Origin: Maea johnstoni | Lineage: Eukaryota > Annelida > Polychaeta > Spionida > Magelonidae | NCBI GenBank assembly: GCA_963942565.1 | Contig: CAWWDR010000269.1 | Span: 1 to 64,000 of the forward strand | Length of the DNA: 64,000 nt | Direction: 5' to 3' | In this document: positions 23,730 through 38,397 of the stretch, one piece after another | How the letters are laid out: each line of letters begins with the position of its first letter | Numbering within the stretch: the first letter of the stretch is position 1 | Translations under genes and position numbers: made by a program | Notes under the pieces: generated by a model | Seen by the model: only the letters and a program-made list of their open reading frames with translations | Database searches by the model: none | What the model was told of the DNA's origin: nothing

Positions 23730-23823
23730 CTTGTAATAAGTACAATGGTACTTTACGGGTACTTCACGGCACTTGAGAGAAGTATAATGGTACTTAGGAC
23801 AAGTATAATGGTACTTAGGACAG
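23730..23823 (+). repeat. Short tandem repeat of AAGTATAATGGTACTT modules
   Basis: AAGTATAATGGTACTTAGGA occurs twice in direct tandem with a 21-bp period (about 23,781-23,821), and looser forms (AAGTACAATGGTACTTTACG, GGTACTTCACGGCACTT) lie just upstream. Each module has AAGTA / TACTT inverted arms. The 60- and 65-codon frames crossing it on both strands follow from the repeat. Confidence 0.7.
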
Positions 23824-26220
23824 CGGAACGAATTCGTTGCACCACGACATCGGGAGGGCATGTACGCTGTGTAAGTGTGAGCTGACGTAGTCAGAACACA
23901 CAAAAACTTTTATTTTTAAATATCAAAAGTTCGACAGGTCCGGACCTGTGGAATTACGTGAAAAAATGCAAGAATATATAAAATGTGCCACAGGTCCGGA
24001 CCTGTGAATATTTTGAGAAAAAACTTTTATTTTTAAATATCAAAAGTTCGACAGGTCCGGACCTGTGGAATTACGTGAAAAAATGCTAGAATATATAAAA
24101 TGTGCCACAGGTCCGGACCTGTGAATATTTTGAGAAAATACTTTTATTTTTAAATATCAAAAGTTCGACAGGTCCGGACCTGTGGAATTACGTGAAAAAA
24201 TGCAAGAATATATAAAATGTGCCACAGGTCCGGACCTGTGAATATTTTGAGAAAAAACTTTTATTTTCAAATATCAAAAGTTCGACAGGTCCGGACGTGT
24301 GGAATTACGTGAAAAAATGCTAGAATATATAAAATAGGCCACAGGTCCGGACCTGTGAATATTTTGAGAAAATACTTTTATTTTTAAATATCAAAAGTTC
24401 GACAGGTCCGGACCTGTGGAATTACGTGAAAAAATGCTAGAATATATAAAATGTGCCACAGGTCCGGACCTGTGAATATTTTGAGAAAAAACTTTTATTT
24501 TTAAATATCAAAAGTTCGACAGGTCCGGACCTGTGGAATTACGTGAAAAAATGCTAGAATATATAAAATGTGCCACAGGTCCGGACCTGTCAATATTTTG
24601 AGAAAAAACTTTTATTTTTAAATATCAAAAGTTCGACAGGTCCGGACCTGTGGAATTATGTGAAAAAATGCTAGAAAATATAAAATGTGCCACAGGTCCG
24701 GACCTGTGAATATTTTGAGAAAAAACTTTTATTTTTAAATATTAAAAGTTCGACAGGTCCGGACCTGTGGAATTACGTGAAAAAATGCTAGAATATATAA
24801 AATGTGCCACAGGTCCGGACCTGTGAATATTTTGAGAAAAAACTTTTATTTTTAAATATCAAAAGTTCGACAGGTCCGGACCTGTGGAATTACGTGAAAA
24901 AATGCTAGAATATATAAAATGTGCCACAGGTCCGGACCTGTGAATATTTTGAGAAAAAACTTTTATTTTTAAATATCAAAAGTTCGACAGGTCCAAACCT
25001 GTGGAATTACGTGAAAAAATGCTAGAATATACTAAATATGCCATAGGTCCGGACCTGTGAATATTTTGAGAAAAAACTTTTATTTTTAAATATCAAAAGT
25101 GTGACAGGTCCGGACCTTTGGAATTACGTGAAAAAAAGCTAGAATATATAAAATGTGCCACAGGTCAGGACCTGTGAATATTTTGAGAAAAAACTTTTAT
25201 TTTTAAATATCAAAAGTTCGCCAGGTCCAGACCTGTGGAATTACGTGAAAAAATGCTAGAATATATAAAATGTGCCACAGGTCCGGACCTGTGAATATTT
25301 TGAGAAAAAACTTTTATTTTTAAATATCAAAAGTTCGAGAGGTCCGGACCTGTGGAATTACGTGAAAAAATGCTAGAATATATAAAATGTGCCACAGGTC
25401 CGGACCTGTGAATATTTTGAGAAAAAACTTTTATTTTTAAATATCAAAAGTTCGACAGGTCCGGACCTGAGGAATAATGTGAAAAAATGCTAGAATATAT
25501 AAAATGTGCCACAGGTCCGGACCTGTGAATATTTTGAGAAAAAACTTTTATTTTTAAATATCAAAAGTTCGACAGGTCCAGACCTGTGGAATTACGTGAA
25601 AAAATGCTAGAATATACAAAATATGCCACAGGTCCGGACCTGTGAATATTTTGAGAAAAAACTTTTATTTTTAAATATCAAAAGTGTGACAGGTCCGGAC
25701 CTGTGGAATTACGTGAAAAAATGCTAGAATATATAAAATGTGCCACGGGTCAGGACCTGTGAATATTTTGAGAAAAAACTTTTATTTTTAAATATCAAAA
25801 GTTCGCCAGGTCCGGACCTGTGGAATTACGTGAAAAAATGCTAGAATATATAAAATGTGCCACAGGTCCGGACCTGTGAATATTTTGAGAAAAAACTTTT
25901 ATTTTTAAATATCAAAAGTTCGACAGGTCCGGCCCTGTGGAATTACGTGAAAAAATGCTAGAATATATAAAATGTGCCACAGGTCCGGACCTGTGAATAT
26001 TTTGAGAAAAAACTTTTATTTTTAAATATCAAAAGTTCGACAGGTCCGGACCTGTGGAATTACGTGAAAAAATGCTAGAATATATAAAATGTGCCACAGG
26101 TCCGGACCTGTGAATTTTTTGAGAATAAACTTTTATTTTTAAATATCAAAAGTTCGACAGGTCCGGACCTGTGGAATTACGTGAAAAAATGCTAGAATAT
26201 ATAAAATGTGCCACAGGTCC

Positions 26221-29200
26221 GAGCCTGTGAATATTTTGAGAAAAAACTTTTATTCTTAATTATCAAAAGTGTGACAGATCCGGACCTGTGGAATTACGTG
26301 AAAAAATGCTAGAATATATAAAATGTGCCACAGGTCCGGACCTGTGAATATTTTGAGAAAAAACTTTTATTTTTAAATATCAAAAGTTCGACAGGTCCAG
26401 ACCTGTGGAATTACGTGAAAAAATGCTAGAATATATAAAATGTGCCACAGGTCCGGACCTGTGAATATTTTGAGAAAAAACTTTTATTTTTAAATATCAA
26501 AAGTTCGTCAGGTCCGGACCTGTGGAATTACGTGAAAAAATGCTAGAATATATAAAATGTGCCACAGGTCCGGACCTGTGAATATTTTGAGAAAAAACTT
26601 TTATTTTTAAACATCAAAAGTTCGACAGGTCCGGACCTGTGGAATTACGTGAAAAAATGCTAGAATATATAAAATGTGCCACAGGTCCGAGCCTGTGAAT
26701 ATTTTGAGAAAAAACTTTTATTCTTAATTATCAAAAGTGTGACAGATCCGGACCTGTGGAATTACGTGAAAAAATGCTAGAATATATAAAATGTGCCACA
26801 GGTCCGGACCTGTGAATATTTTGAGAAAAAACTTTTATTTTTAAATATCAAAAGTTCGACAGGTCCAGACCTGTGGAATTACGTGAAAAAATGCTAGAAT
26901 ATATAAAATGTGCCACAGGTCCGGACCTGTGAATATTTTGAGAAAAAACTTTTATTTTTAAATATCAAAAGTTCGACAGGTCCGGACCTGAGGAATAATG
27001 TGAAAAAATGCTAGAATATATAAAATGTGCCACAGGTCCCGACCTGTGAATATTTTGAGAAAAAACTTTTATTTTTAAATATCAAAAGTGTGACAGGTCC
27101 GGACCTGTGGAATTACGTGAAAAAATGCTAGAATATATAAAATGTGCCACAGGTCCGGACCTGTGAATATTTTGAGAAAAAACTTTAATTTTTAAATATC
27201 AAAAGTTCGACAGGTCCAGACCTGTGGAATTACGTGAAAAAATGCTAGAATATATAAAATGTGCCACAGGTCCGGACCTGTGAATATTTTGAGAAAAAAC
27301 TTTTATTTTTAAATATCAAAAGTTCGACAGGTCCGGACCTGTGGAATAACGTGAAAAAATGCTAGAATATATAAAATGTGCCACAGGTCCGGACCTGTGA
27401 ATATTTTGAGAAAAAACTTTTATTTTTAAATATCAAAAGTTCGACAGGTCCAGACCTGTGGAATTACGTGAAAAAATGCTAGAATATACAAAATATGCCA
27501 CAGGTCCGGACCTGTGAATATTTTGAGAAAAAACTTTTATTTTCAAATATCAAAAGTGTGACAGGTCCGGACCTGTGGAATTACGTGAAAAAATGCTAGA
27601 ATATATAAAATGTGCCACAGGTCAGGACCTGTGAATATTTTGAGAAAAAACTTTTATTTTTAAATATCAAAAGTTCGCCAGGTCCGGACCTGTGGAATGA
27701 CGTGAAAAAATGCTAGAATATATAAAATGTGCCACAGGTCCGGACCTGTGAATATTTTGAGAAAAAACTTTTATTTTTAAATATCAAAAGTTCGACAGGT
27801 CCGGACCTGTGGAATTACGTGAAAAAATGCTAGAATATATAAAATGTGCCACAGGTCCGAGCCTGTGAATATTTTGAGAAAAAACTTTTATTCTTAAATA
27901 TCAAAAGTGTGACAGATCCGGACCTGTGGAATTACGTGAAAAAATGCTAGAATATATAAAATGTGCCACAGGTCCGGACCTGTGAATATTTTGAGAAAAA
28001 ACTTTTATTTCTAAATATCAAAAGTTCGACAGGTCCGGACCTGTGGAATTACGTGAAAAAATGCTAGAATATATAAAATGTGCCACAGGTCCGGACCTGT
28101 GAATTTTTTGAGAATAAACTTTTATTTTTAAATATCAAAAGTTCGACAGGTCCGGACCTGTGGAATTACGTGAAAAAATGCTAGAATATATAAAATGTGC
28201 CACAGGTCCGGACCTGTGAATATTTTGAGAAAAAACTTTTATTTTTAAATATCAAAAGTTCGACAGGTCCGGACCTGTGGAATTACGTGAAAAAATGCTA
28301 GAATATATAAAATATGCCAAAGGTGCGGACCTGTGAATATTTTGAGAAAAAATTTTTATTTTTAAATATCAAAAGTGTGACAGGTCCGGACCTGTGGAAT
28401 TACGTGAAAAAATGCTAGAATATATAAAATGTGCCACAGGTCCGGACCTGTGAATATTTTGAGAAAAAACTTTTATTTTTAAATATCAAAAGTTCGACAG
28501 GTCCGGACCTGTGGAATTACGTGAAAAAATGCTAGAATATATAAAATATGCCACAGGTCCGGACCTGTGAATATTTTGAGAAAAAACTTTAATTTTTAAA
28601 TATCAAAAGTTCGACAGGTCCGGACCTGTGGAATTACGTGAAAAAATGCTAGAATATATAAAATGTGCCACAGGTCCGGACCTGTGAATATTTTGAGAAA
28701 AAACTTTTATTTTTAAACATCAAAAGTTCGACAGGTCCGGACCTGTGGAATTACGTGAAAAAATGCTAGAATATATAAAATGTGCCACAGGTCCGAGCCT
28801 GTGAATATTTTGAGAAAAAACTTTTATTCTTAAATATCAAAAGTGTGACAGATCCGGACCTGTGGAATTACGTGAAAAAATGCTAGAATATATAAAATGT
28901 GCCACAGGTCCGGACCTGTGAATATTTTGAGAAAAAACTTTTATTTTTAAATATCAAAAGTTCGACAGGTCCGGACCTGTGGAATTACGTGAAAAAATGC
29001 TAGAATATATAAAATGTGCCACAGGTCCGGACCTGTGAATATTTTGAGAAAAAACTTTTATTTTTAAATATCAAAAGTTCGACAGGTCCGGACCTGTGGA
29101 ATTACGTGAAAAAATGCTAGAATATATAAAATGTGCCACAGGTCCGAGCCTGTGAATATTTTGAGAAAAAACTTTTATTCTTAAATATCAAAAGTGTGAC

Positions 29201-30340
29201 AGATCCGGACCTGTGGAATTACGTGAAAAAATGCTAGAATATATAAAATGTGCCACATGTCCGGACCTGTGAATATTTTGAGAAAAAACTTTTATTTCTA
29301 AATATCAAAAGTTCGACAGGTCCGGACCTGTGGAATTACGTGAAAAAATGCTAGAATATATAAAATGTGCCACAGGTCCGGACCTGTGAATTTTTTGAGA
29401 ATAAACTTTTATTTTTAAATATCAAAAGTTCGACAGGTCCGGACCTGTGGAATTACGTGAAAAAATGCTAGAATATATAAAATGTGCCACAGGTCCGGAC
29501 CTGTGAATATTTTGAGAAAAAACTTTTATTTTTAAATATCAAAAGTTCGACAGGTCCGGACCTGTGGAATTACGTGAAAAAATGCTAGAATATATAAAAT
29601 ATGCCACAGGTGCGGACCTGTGAATATTTTGAGAAAAAATTTTTATTTTTAAATATCAAAAGTGTGACAGGTCCGGACCTGTGGAATTACGTGAAAAAAT
29701 GCTAGAATATATAAAATGTGCCACAGGTCCGGACCTGTGAATATTTTGAGAAAAAACTTTTATTTTTAAATATCAAAAGTTCGACAGGTCCGGACCTGTG
29801 GAATTACGTGAAAAAATGCTAGAATATATAAAATATGCCACAGGTCCGGACCTGTGAATATTTTGAGAAAAAACTTTTATTTTTAAATATCAAAAGTTCG
29901 ACAGGTCCGGACCTGTGGAATTACGTGAAAAAATGCTAGAATATATAAAATGTGCCACAGGTCCGTACCTGTGAATATTTTGAGAAAAAACTTTTATTTT
30001 TAAACATCAAAAGTTCGACGGGTCCGGACCTGTGGAATTACGTGAAAAAATGCTAGAATATATAAAATGTGCCACAGGTCCGAGCCTGTGAATATTTTGA
30101 GAAAAAACTTTTATTCTTAAATATCAAAAGTGTGACAGATCCAGACCTGTGGAATTACGTGAAAAAATGCTAGAATATATAAAATGTGCCACAGGTCCGG
30201 ACCTGTGAATATTTTGAGAAAAAACTTTTATTTTTAAATATCAAAGGTTCGACCGGTCTGGACCTGTGGAATTACGTGAAAAAATGCTAGAATATATAAA
30301 ATGTGCCACAGGTCCGGACCTGTGATTTTTTTGCGAATAA
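26221..30340 (+). repeat. Higher-order repeats of 8, 10 and 11 units in arm 2
   Basis: The GAGCCTGTGA variant lies at 26,221, 26,689, 27,859, 28,795, 29,146 and 30,082. Spacings are 468, 1,170, 936, 351 and 936 bp, that is 4, 10, 8, 3 and 8 units exactly. The independent GAATTTTTTG variant at 26,111, 28,100, 29,387 and 30,323 is spaced 17, 11 and 8 units. An 8-unit block plus a 3-unit block was thus copied in register with no length change. Confidence 0.9.
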
Positions 30341-33300
30341 ACTTTTATTTTTAAATATCAAAAGTTCGACAGGTCCGGACCTGTGGAATTACGTGAAAAA
30401 ATGCTAGAATATATAAAATGTGCCACAGGTCCTGACCTGTGAATATTTTGAGAAAAAACTTTTATTTTTAAATATCAAAAGTTCGACAGGTCCGGACCTG
30501 TGGAATTACGTGAAAAAAATGCTAGAATATATAAAATGTGCCACAGGTCCGGACCTGTGAATATTTTGAGAAAAAACTTTTATTTTTAAATATCAAAAGT
30601 TCGACAGGTCCGGACCTGTGGAATTACGTGAAAAAATGCTAGAATATATAAAATATGCCACAGGTCCGGACCTGTGAATATTTTGAGAAAATTTTTTTAT
30701 TTTTAAATATCAAAAGTTTGACAGGTCCGGACCTGTGGAATTACGTGAAAAAATGCTAGAATATATAAAATGTGCCACAGGTCCGGACCTGTGAATATTT
30801 TGAGAAAAAACTTTTATTTTTAAATATCAAAAGTTCGACAGGTCCGGACCTGTGGAATTACGTGAAAAAATGCTAGAATATATAAAATATGCCACAGGTC
30901 CGGACCTGTGAATATTTTGAGAATTTTTTTTATTTTTAAATATCAAAAGTGTGACAGGTCCGGACCTGTGGAATTACGTGAAAAAATGCTAGAATATATA
31001 AAATGTGCCACAGGTCCGGACCTGTGAATATTTTGAGAAAAAACTTTTATTTTTAAATATCAAAAGTTCGACAGGTCCGGACCTGTGGAATTACGTGAAA
31101 AAATGCAAGAATATATAAAATGTGCCACAGGTCCGGACCTGTGAATATTTTGAGAAAAAACTTTTATTTTCAAATATCAAAAGTTCGACAGGTCCGGACG
31201 TGTGGAATTACGTGAAAAAATGCTAGAATATATAAAATATGCCACAGGTCCGGACCTGTGAATATTTTGAGAAAAAACTTTTATTTTTAAATATCAAAAG
31301 TTCGACAGGTCCGGACCTGTGGAATTACGTGAAAAAATGCTAGAATATATAAAATGTGCCACAGGTCCGGACCTGTGAATATTTTGAGAATAAACTTTTA
31401 TTTTTAAATATCAAAAGTTCGACAGGTCCGGACCTGTGGAATTACGTGAAAAAATGCTAGAATATATGAAATGTGCCACAGGTCCGGACCTGTGAATATT
31501 TTGAGAAAAAACGTTTATTTTTAAATATCAAAAGTGTGACAGATCCGGACCTGTGGAATAACGTGAAAAAATGCTAGAATATATAAAATGTGCCACAGGT
31601 CCGGACCTGTGAATATTTTGAGAAAAAACTTTTATTTTTAAATATCAAAAGTTCGACAGGTCCGGACCTGTGGAATTACGTGAAAAAATGCTAGAATATA
31701 TAAAATATGCCACAGGTCCGGACCTGTGAATATTTTGAGAAATCTTTTTTATTTTTAAATATCAAAAGTGTGACAGGTCCGGACCTGTGGAATTACGTGA
31801 AAAAATGCTAGAATATATAAAATGTGCCACAGGTCCGGACCTGTGAATATTTTGAGAAAAAACTTTTATTTTTAAATATCAAAAGTTCGACAGGTCCGGA
31901 CCTGTGGAATTACGTGAAAAAATGCAAGAATATATAAAATGTGCCACAGGTCCGGACCTGTGAATATTTTGAGAAAAAACTTTTATTTTCAAATATCAAA
32001 AGTTCGACAGGTCCGGACGTGTGGAATTACGTGAAAAAATGCTAGAATATATAAAATATGCCACAGGTCCGGACCTGTGAATATTTTGAGAAAAAACTTT
32101 TATTTTCAAATATCAAAAGTTCGACAGGTCCGGACGTGTGGAATTACGTGAAAAAATGCTAGAATATATAAAATGTGCCACAGGTCCGGACCTGTGAATA
32201 TTTTGAGAAAAAACTTTTATTTTTAAATATCAAAAGTTCGACAGGTCCGGACCTGTGGAATTACGTGAAAAAATGCTAGAATATATAAAATGTGCCACAG
32301 GACCGGACCTGTGAATATTTTGAGAAAAAACTTTTATTTTTAAATATCAAAAGTTCGACAGGTCCGGACTTGTGGAATTATGTGAAAAAATGCTAGAATA
32401 TATAAAATGTGCCACAGGTCCGGACCTGTGAATATTTTGAGAAAAAACTTTTATTTTTAAATATCAAAAGTGTGACAGGTCCGGACCTGTGGAATTACGT
32501 GAAAAAATGCTAGAATATATAAAATGTGCCACAGGTCCGGACCTGTGAATATTTTGAGAAAAAACTTTTATTTTTAAATATCAAAAGTTCGACAGGTCCG
32601 GACCTGTGGAATTACGTGAAAAAATGCTAGAATATATAAAATGTGCCACAGGTCCGGACCTGTGAATATTTTGAGAAAAAACTTTTATTTTTAAATATCA
32701 AAAGTTCGACAGGTCCGGACCTGTGGAATTACGTGAAAAAATGCTAGAATATATAAAATGTGCCACAGGTCCGGACCTGTGAATATTTTGAGAATAAACT
32801 TTTATTTTTAAATATCAAAAGTTCGACAGGTCCGGACCTGTGGAATTACGTGAAAAAATGCTAGAATATATAAAATGTGCCATAGGTCCGGACCTGTGAA
32901 TATTTTGAGAAAAAACTTTTATTTTTAAATATCAAAAGTTCGACAGGTCCGGACCTGTGGAATTACGTGAAAAAATGCTAGAATATATAAAATATGCCAC
33001 AGGTCCGGACCTGTGAATATTCTGAGAAATTTTTTTTATTTTTAAATATCAAAAGTGTGACAGGTCCGGACCTGTGGAATTACGTGAAAAAATGCTAGAA
33101 TATATAAAATGTGCCACATGTCCGGACCTGTGAATATTTTGAGAAAAAACTTTTATTTTTAAATATCAAGAGTTCGACAGGTCCGGACCTGTGGAATTAC
33201 GTGAAAAAATGCAAGAATATATAAAATGTGCCACAGGTCCAGACCTGTGAATATTTTGAGAAAAAACTTTTATTTTCAAATATCAAAAGTTCGACAGGTC

Positions 33301-36300
33301 CGGACGTGTGGAATTACGTGAAAAAATGCTAGAATATATAAAATATGCCACAGGTCCGGACCTGTGAATATTTTGAGAAAAAACTTTTATTTTTAAATAT
33401 CAAAAGTGTGACAGGTCCGGACCTGTGGAATTACGTGAAAAAATGCTAGAATATATAAAATGTGCCACAGGTCCGGACCTGTGAATATTTTGAGAATAAA
33501 CTTTTATTTTTAAATAACAAAAGTTCGACAGGTCCGGACCTGTGGAATTACGTGAAAAAATGCTAGAATATATGAAATGTGCCACAGGTCCGGACCTGTG
33601 AATATTTTGAGAAAAAACTTTTATTTTTAAATATCAAAAGTGTGACAGATCCGGACCTGTGGAATAACGTGAAAAAATGCTAGAATATATAAAATGTGCC
33701 ACAGGTCCGGACCTGTGAATATTTTGAGAAAAAACTTTTATTTTTAAATATCAAAAGTTCGACAGGTCCGGACATGTGGAATTACGTGAAAAAATGCTAG
33801 AATATATAAAATATGCCACAGGTCCGGACCTGTGAATATTTTGAGAAAAAAAATTTATTTTTAAATATCAAAAGTGTGACAGGTCCGGACCTGTGGAATT
33901 ACGTGAAAAAATGCTAGAATATATAAAATGTGCCACAGGTCCGGACCTGTGAATATTTTGAGAAAAAACTTTTATTTTTAAATATCAAAAGTTCGACAGG
34001 TCCGGACCTGTGGAATTACGTGAAAAAATGCAAGAATATATAAGATGTGCCACAGGTCCGGACCTGTGAATATTTTGAGAAAAAACTTTTATTTTCAAAT
34101 ATCAAAAGTTCGACAGGTCCGGACGTGTGGAATTACGTGAAAAAATGCTAGAATATATAAAATATGCCACAGGTCCGGACCTGTGAATATTTTGAGAAAA
34201 AACTTTTATTTTTAAATATCAAAAGTTCGACAGGTCCGGACCTGTGGAATTACGTGAAAAAATGCTAGAATATATAAAATGTGCCACAGGTCCGGACCTG
34301 TGAATATTTTGAGAAAAAACTTTTATTTTTAAATATCAAAAGTTCGACAGGTCCGGACCTGTGGAATTACGTGAAAAAATGCTAGAATATATAAAATGTG
34401 CCACAGGTCCGGACCTGTGAATATTTTGAGAAAAAACTTTTATTTTTAAATATCAAAAGTTCGACAGGTCCGGACCTGTGGAATTACGTGAAAAAATGCT
34501 AGAATATATAAAATGTGCCACAGGTCCGGACCTGTGAATATTTTGAGAAAAAACTTTTATTTTTAAATATCAAAAGTTCGACAGGTCCGGACCTGTGGAA
34601 TTACGTGAAAAAATGCTAGAATATATAAAATGTGCCACAGGTCCGGACCTGTGAATAATTTGAGAATAAACTTTTATTTTTAAATATCAAAAGTTCGACA
34701 GGTCCGGACCTGTGGAATTACGTGAAAAAATGCTAGAATATATAAAATGTGCCACAGGTCCGGACCTGTGAATATTTTGAGAATAAACTTTTATTTTTAA
34801 ATATCAAAAGTTCGACAGGTCCGGACCTGTGGAATTACGTGAAAAAGTGCTAGAATATATAAAATGTGCCACAGGTCCGGACCTGTGAATATTTTGAGAA
34901 AAAACTTTTATTTTTAAATATCAAAAGTTCGACAGGTCCGGACCTGTGGAATTACGTGAAAAAATGCTAGAATATATAAAATATGCCACAGGTCCGGACC
35001 TGTGAATATTTTGAGAAAATTTTTTTATTTTTAAATATCAAAAGTGTGACAGGTCCGGACCTGTGGAATTACGTGAAAAAATGCTAGAATATATAAAATG
35101 TGCCACAGGTCCGGACCTGTGAATATTTTGAGAAAAAACTTTTATTTTTAAATATCAAGAGTTCGACAGGTCCGGACCTGTGGAATTACGTGAAAAAATG
35201 CAAGAATATATAAAATGTGCCACAGGTCCGGACCTGTGAATATTTTGAGAAAAAACTTTTATTTTCAAATATCAAAAGTTCGACAGGTCCGGACGTGTGG
35301 AATTACGTGAAAAAATGCTAGAATATATAAAATATGCCACAGGTCCGGACCTGTGAATATTTTGAGAAAAAACTTTTATTTTTAAATATCAAAAGTTCGA
35401 CAGGTCCGGACCTGTGGAATTACGTGAAAAAATGCTAGAATATATAAAATGTGCCACAGGTCCGGACCTGTGAATATTTTGAAAAAAAACTTTTATTTTT
35501 AAATATCAAAAGTTCGACAGGTCCGGACCTGTGGAATTACGTGAAAAAATGCTAGAATATATAAAATGTGCCACAGGTCCGGACCTGTGAATATTTTGAG
35601 AAAAAAACTTTTATTTTTAAATATCAAAAGTTCGACAGGTCCGGACCTGTGGAATTACGTGAAAAAATGCTAGAATATATAAAATGTGCCACAGGTCCGG
35701 ACCTGTGAATATTTTGAGAAAAAACTTTTATTTTTAAATATCAAAAGTTCGACAGGTCCGGACCTGTGGAATTACGTGAAAAAATGCTAGAATATATAAA
35801 ATATGCCACAGGTCCGGACCTGTGAATATTTTGAGAAAATTTTTTTATTTTTAAATATCAAAAGTGTGACAGGTCCGGACCTGTGGAATTACGTGAAAAA
35901 ATGCTAGAATATATAAAATGTGCCACAGGTCCGGACCTGTGAATATTTTGAGAAAAAACTTTTATTTTTAAATATCAAAGAGTTCGACAGGTCCGGACCT
36001 GTGGAATTACGTGAAAAAATGCAAGAATATATAAAATGTGCCACAGGTCCGGACCTGTGAATATTTTGAGAAAAAACTTTTATTTTCAAATATCAAAAGT
36101 TCGACAGGTCCGGACGTGTGGAATTACGTGAAAAAATGCTAGAATATATAAAATATGCCACAGGTCCGGACCTGTGAATATTTTGAGAAAAAACTTTTAT
36201 TTTTAAATATCAAAAGTTCGACAGGTCCGGACCTGTGGAATTACGTGAAAAAATGCTAGAATATATAAAATGTGCCACAGGTCCGGACCTGTGAATATTT

Positions 36301-37096
36301 TGAGAAAAAACTTTTATTTTTAAATATCAAAAGTTCGACAGGTCCGGACCTGTGGAATTACGTGAAAAAATGCTAGAATATATAAAATGTGCCACAGGTC
36401 CGGACCTGTGAATATTTTGAGAAAAAACTTTTATTTTTAAATATCAAAAGTTCGACAGGTCCGGACCTGTGGAATTACGTGAAAAAATGCTAGAATATAT
36501 AAAATATGCCACAGGTCCGGACCTGTGAATATTTTGAGAAAATTTTTTTATTTTAAAATATCAAAAGTGTGACAGGTCCGGACCTCTGGAATTACGTGAA
36601 AAAATGCTAGAATATATAAAATGTGCCACAGGTCCGGACCTGTGAATATTTTGAGAAAAAACTTTTATTTTTAAATATCAAAAGTTCGACAGGTCCGGAC
36701 CTGTGGAATTACGTGAAAAAATGCAAGAATATATAAAATGTGCCACAGGTCCGGACCTGTGAATATTTTGAGAAAAAACTTTTATTTTCAAATATCAAAA
36801 GTTCGACAGGTCCGGACGTGTGGAATTACGTGAAAAAATGCTAGAATATATAAAATATGCCACAGGTCCGGACCTGTGAATATTTTGAGAAAAAACTTTT
36901 ATTTTTAAATATCAAAAGTGTGACAGGTCCGGACCTCTGGAATTACGTGAAAAAATGCTAGAATATATAAAATGTGCCACAGGTCCGGACCTGTGAATAT
37001 TTTGAGAAAAAACTTTTATTTTTAAATATCAAAAGTTCGACAGGTCCGGACCTGTGGAATTACGTGAAAAAATGCAAGAATATATAAAATGTGCCA

Positions 37097-37099
37097 CAG
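37097..37099. repeat. Probable 3-bp target duplication, left (CAG)
   Basis: CAG at 37,097-37,099 and 40,769-40,771 flanks island 2. Removing the element and one CAG restores an intact GTGCCACAGGTCCGG of box A. A one-base A duplication with a five-G terminus is the other possible reading. Confidence 0.65.
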
Positions 37100-37130
37100 G
37101 GGGCCGTTTCTAGTACAATCGTAAAATACG
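37100..37130 (+). repeat. Left terminal inverted repeat of island 2
   Basis: GGGGCCGTTTCTAGTACAAT followed by CGTAAAATACG. The right end read on the other strand differs only at positions 13 (A/C) and 18 (A/G). Confidence 0.9.
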
Positions 37131-37131
37131 A

Positions 37132-37243
37132 TTCCGTATCATACGGAAAAAAGCCAATTACGGACGATATACGGAACTCGGAAAATGCGTTTCTCGAAAG
37201 TTCCGTATATTTTCCGTTTTGAGACATTCTCCGTATCATACGG
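37132..37243. repeat. Left subterminal repeats CCGTATCATACGG
   Basis: CCGTATCATACGG, a near-palindrome with a central C, occurs at 37,134-37,146 and 37,231-37,243. ATACGGA and TTCCGTAT phrases lie between. A third copy (CGTATCATACGG) sits near the right end at 40,669-40,680. Repeated subterminal motifs are usual transposase contact sites in cut-and-paste elements. Confidence 0.75.
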
Positions 37244-37330
37244 AGAAGATATCAAGTGTTTTAACGGCACTTTTACCCGCAAAATTACTTCTGACATTGT
37301 AGAGGAATAGTCTTACTCCAATAAGTAAGT

Positions 37331-38249
<919 letters not shown>

Positions 38250-38268
38250 ATGTGCGGTATAGCCACGC

Positions 38269-38366
38269 TATAAAAGGGTGCGTTGGCACGACAGGTTATT
38301 TATAACGCATTCTCTCCGTTTATTGTGGTCTGAAGGAGACCTAAAGAAACCTTTGTTTGAGCCATG
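38269..38366 (+). promoter_or_regulatory. TATA box with downstream Kozak-type ATG
   Basis: TATAAAAG at 38,269 is a full TATA consensus. At 38,364 an ATG sits in the optimal GCCATGG context, 95 bp downstream, allowing a 5' leader of roughly 65 nt. The frame runs only about 19 codons before it stops in the minisatellite that follows. This looks like a gene or element start cut off by repeat DNA, but chance cannot be excluded. Confidence 0.25.
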
Positions 38367-38397
38367 GCCACGTGTACAATGAGCAGCTATTCACATT

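Larger units (their letters stand above)
19126..23901. other. Island 1: non-satellite insertion of about 4.8 kb
   Basis: The satellite stops after GAATATTTTGAGAAA at 19,125 and resumes with AAAAACTTTTATTTTT at 23,902. Both junctions fall in the same A-run of the unit, so the island interrupts one unit with no loss and perhaps two extra A. The inside has ordinary base composition and is a mosaic of diverged repeats with no gene I can support. Short inverted matches lie near the ends (CGTCAGCT at 19,145 with AGCTGACG at 23,880; GTGTGTTCT at 19,154 with AGAACACAC at 23,893), but in swapped order, so they are not a clean terminal inverted repeat. It may be a transposon that I do not recognise, or captured chromosomal DNA. 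Confidence 0.8.
23902..37099 (+). repeat. 117-bp satellite, arm 2
   Basis: About 113 units in the same orientation and phase as arm 1. The left half (about 24.9-30.3 kb) is more diverged in base changes, with private variants such as GTCCGAGCCTG, TTATTCTTAA, GACAGATCC, GAATTTTTTGAG and GGTCCAGACC, yet almost without length changes. The right half (31-37 kb) is closer to arms 1 and 3, and its last kilobase shares the GACCTCTGG variant (about 36,583 and 36,935) with the start of arm 3 (about 41,770). It ends inside box A where island 2 inserted. Confidence 0.98.

Noticed and set aside
19126-23901. Island 1 as a LINE or retrocopy with a poly-A tail at 23,902
   Set aside because: The A-run at the junction is the satellite's own, no reverse transcriptase is seen, and no long target duplication is present.
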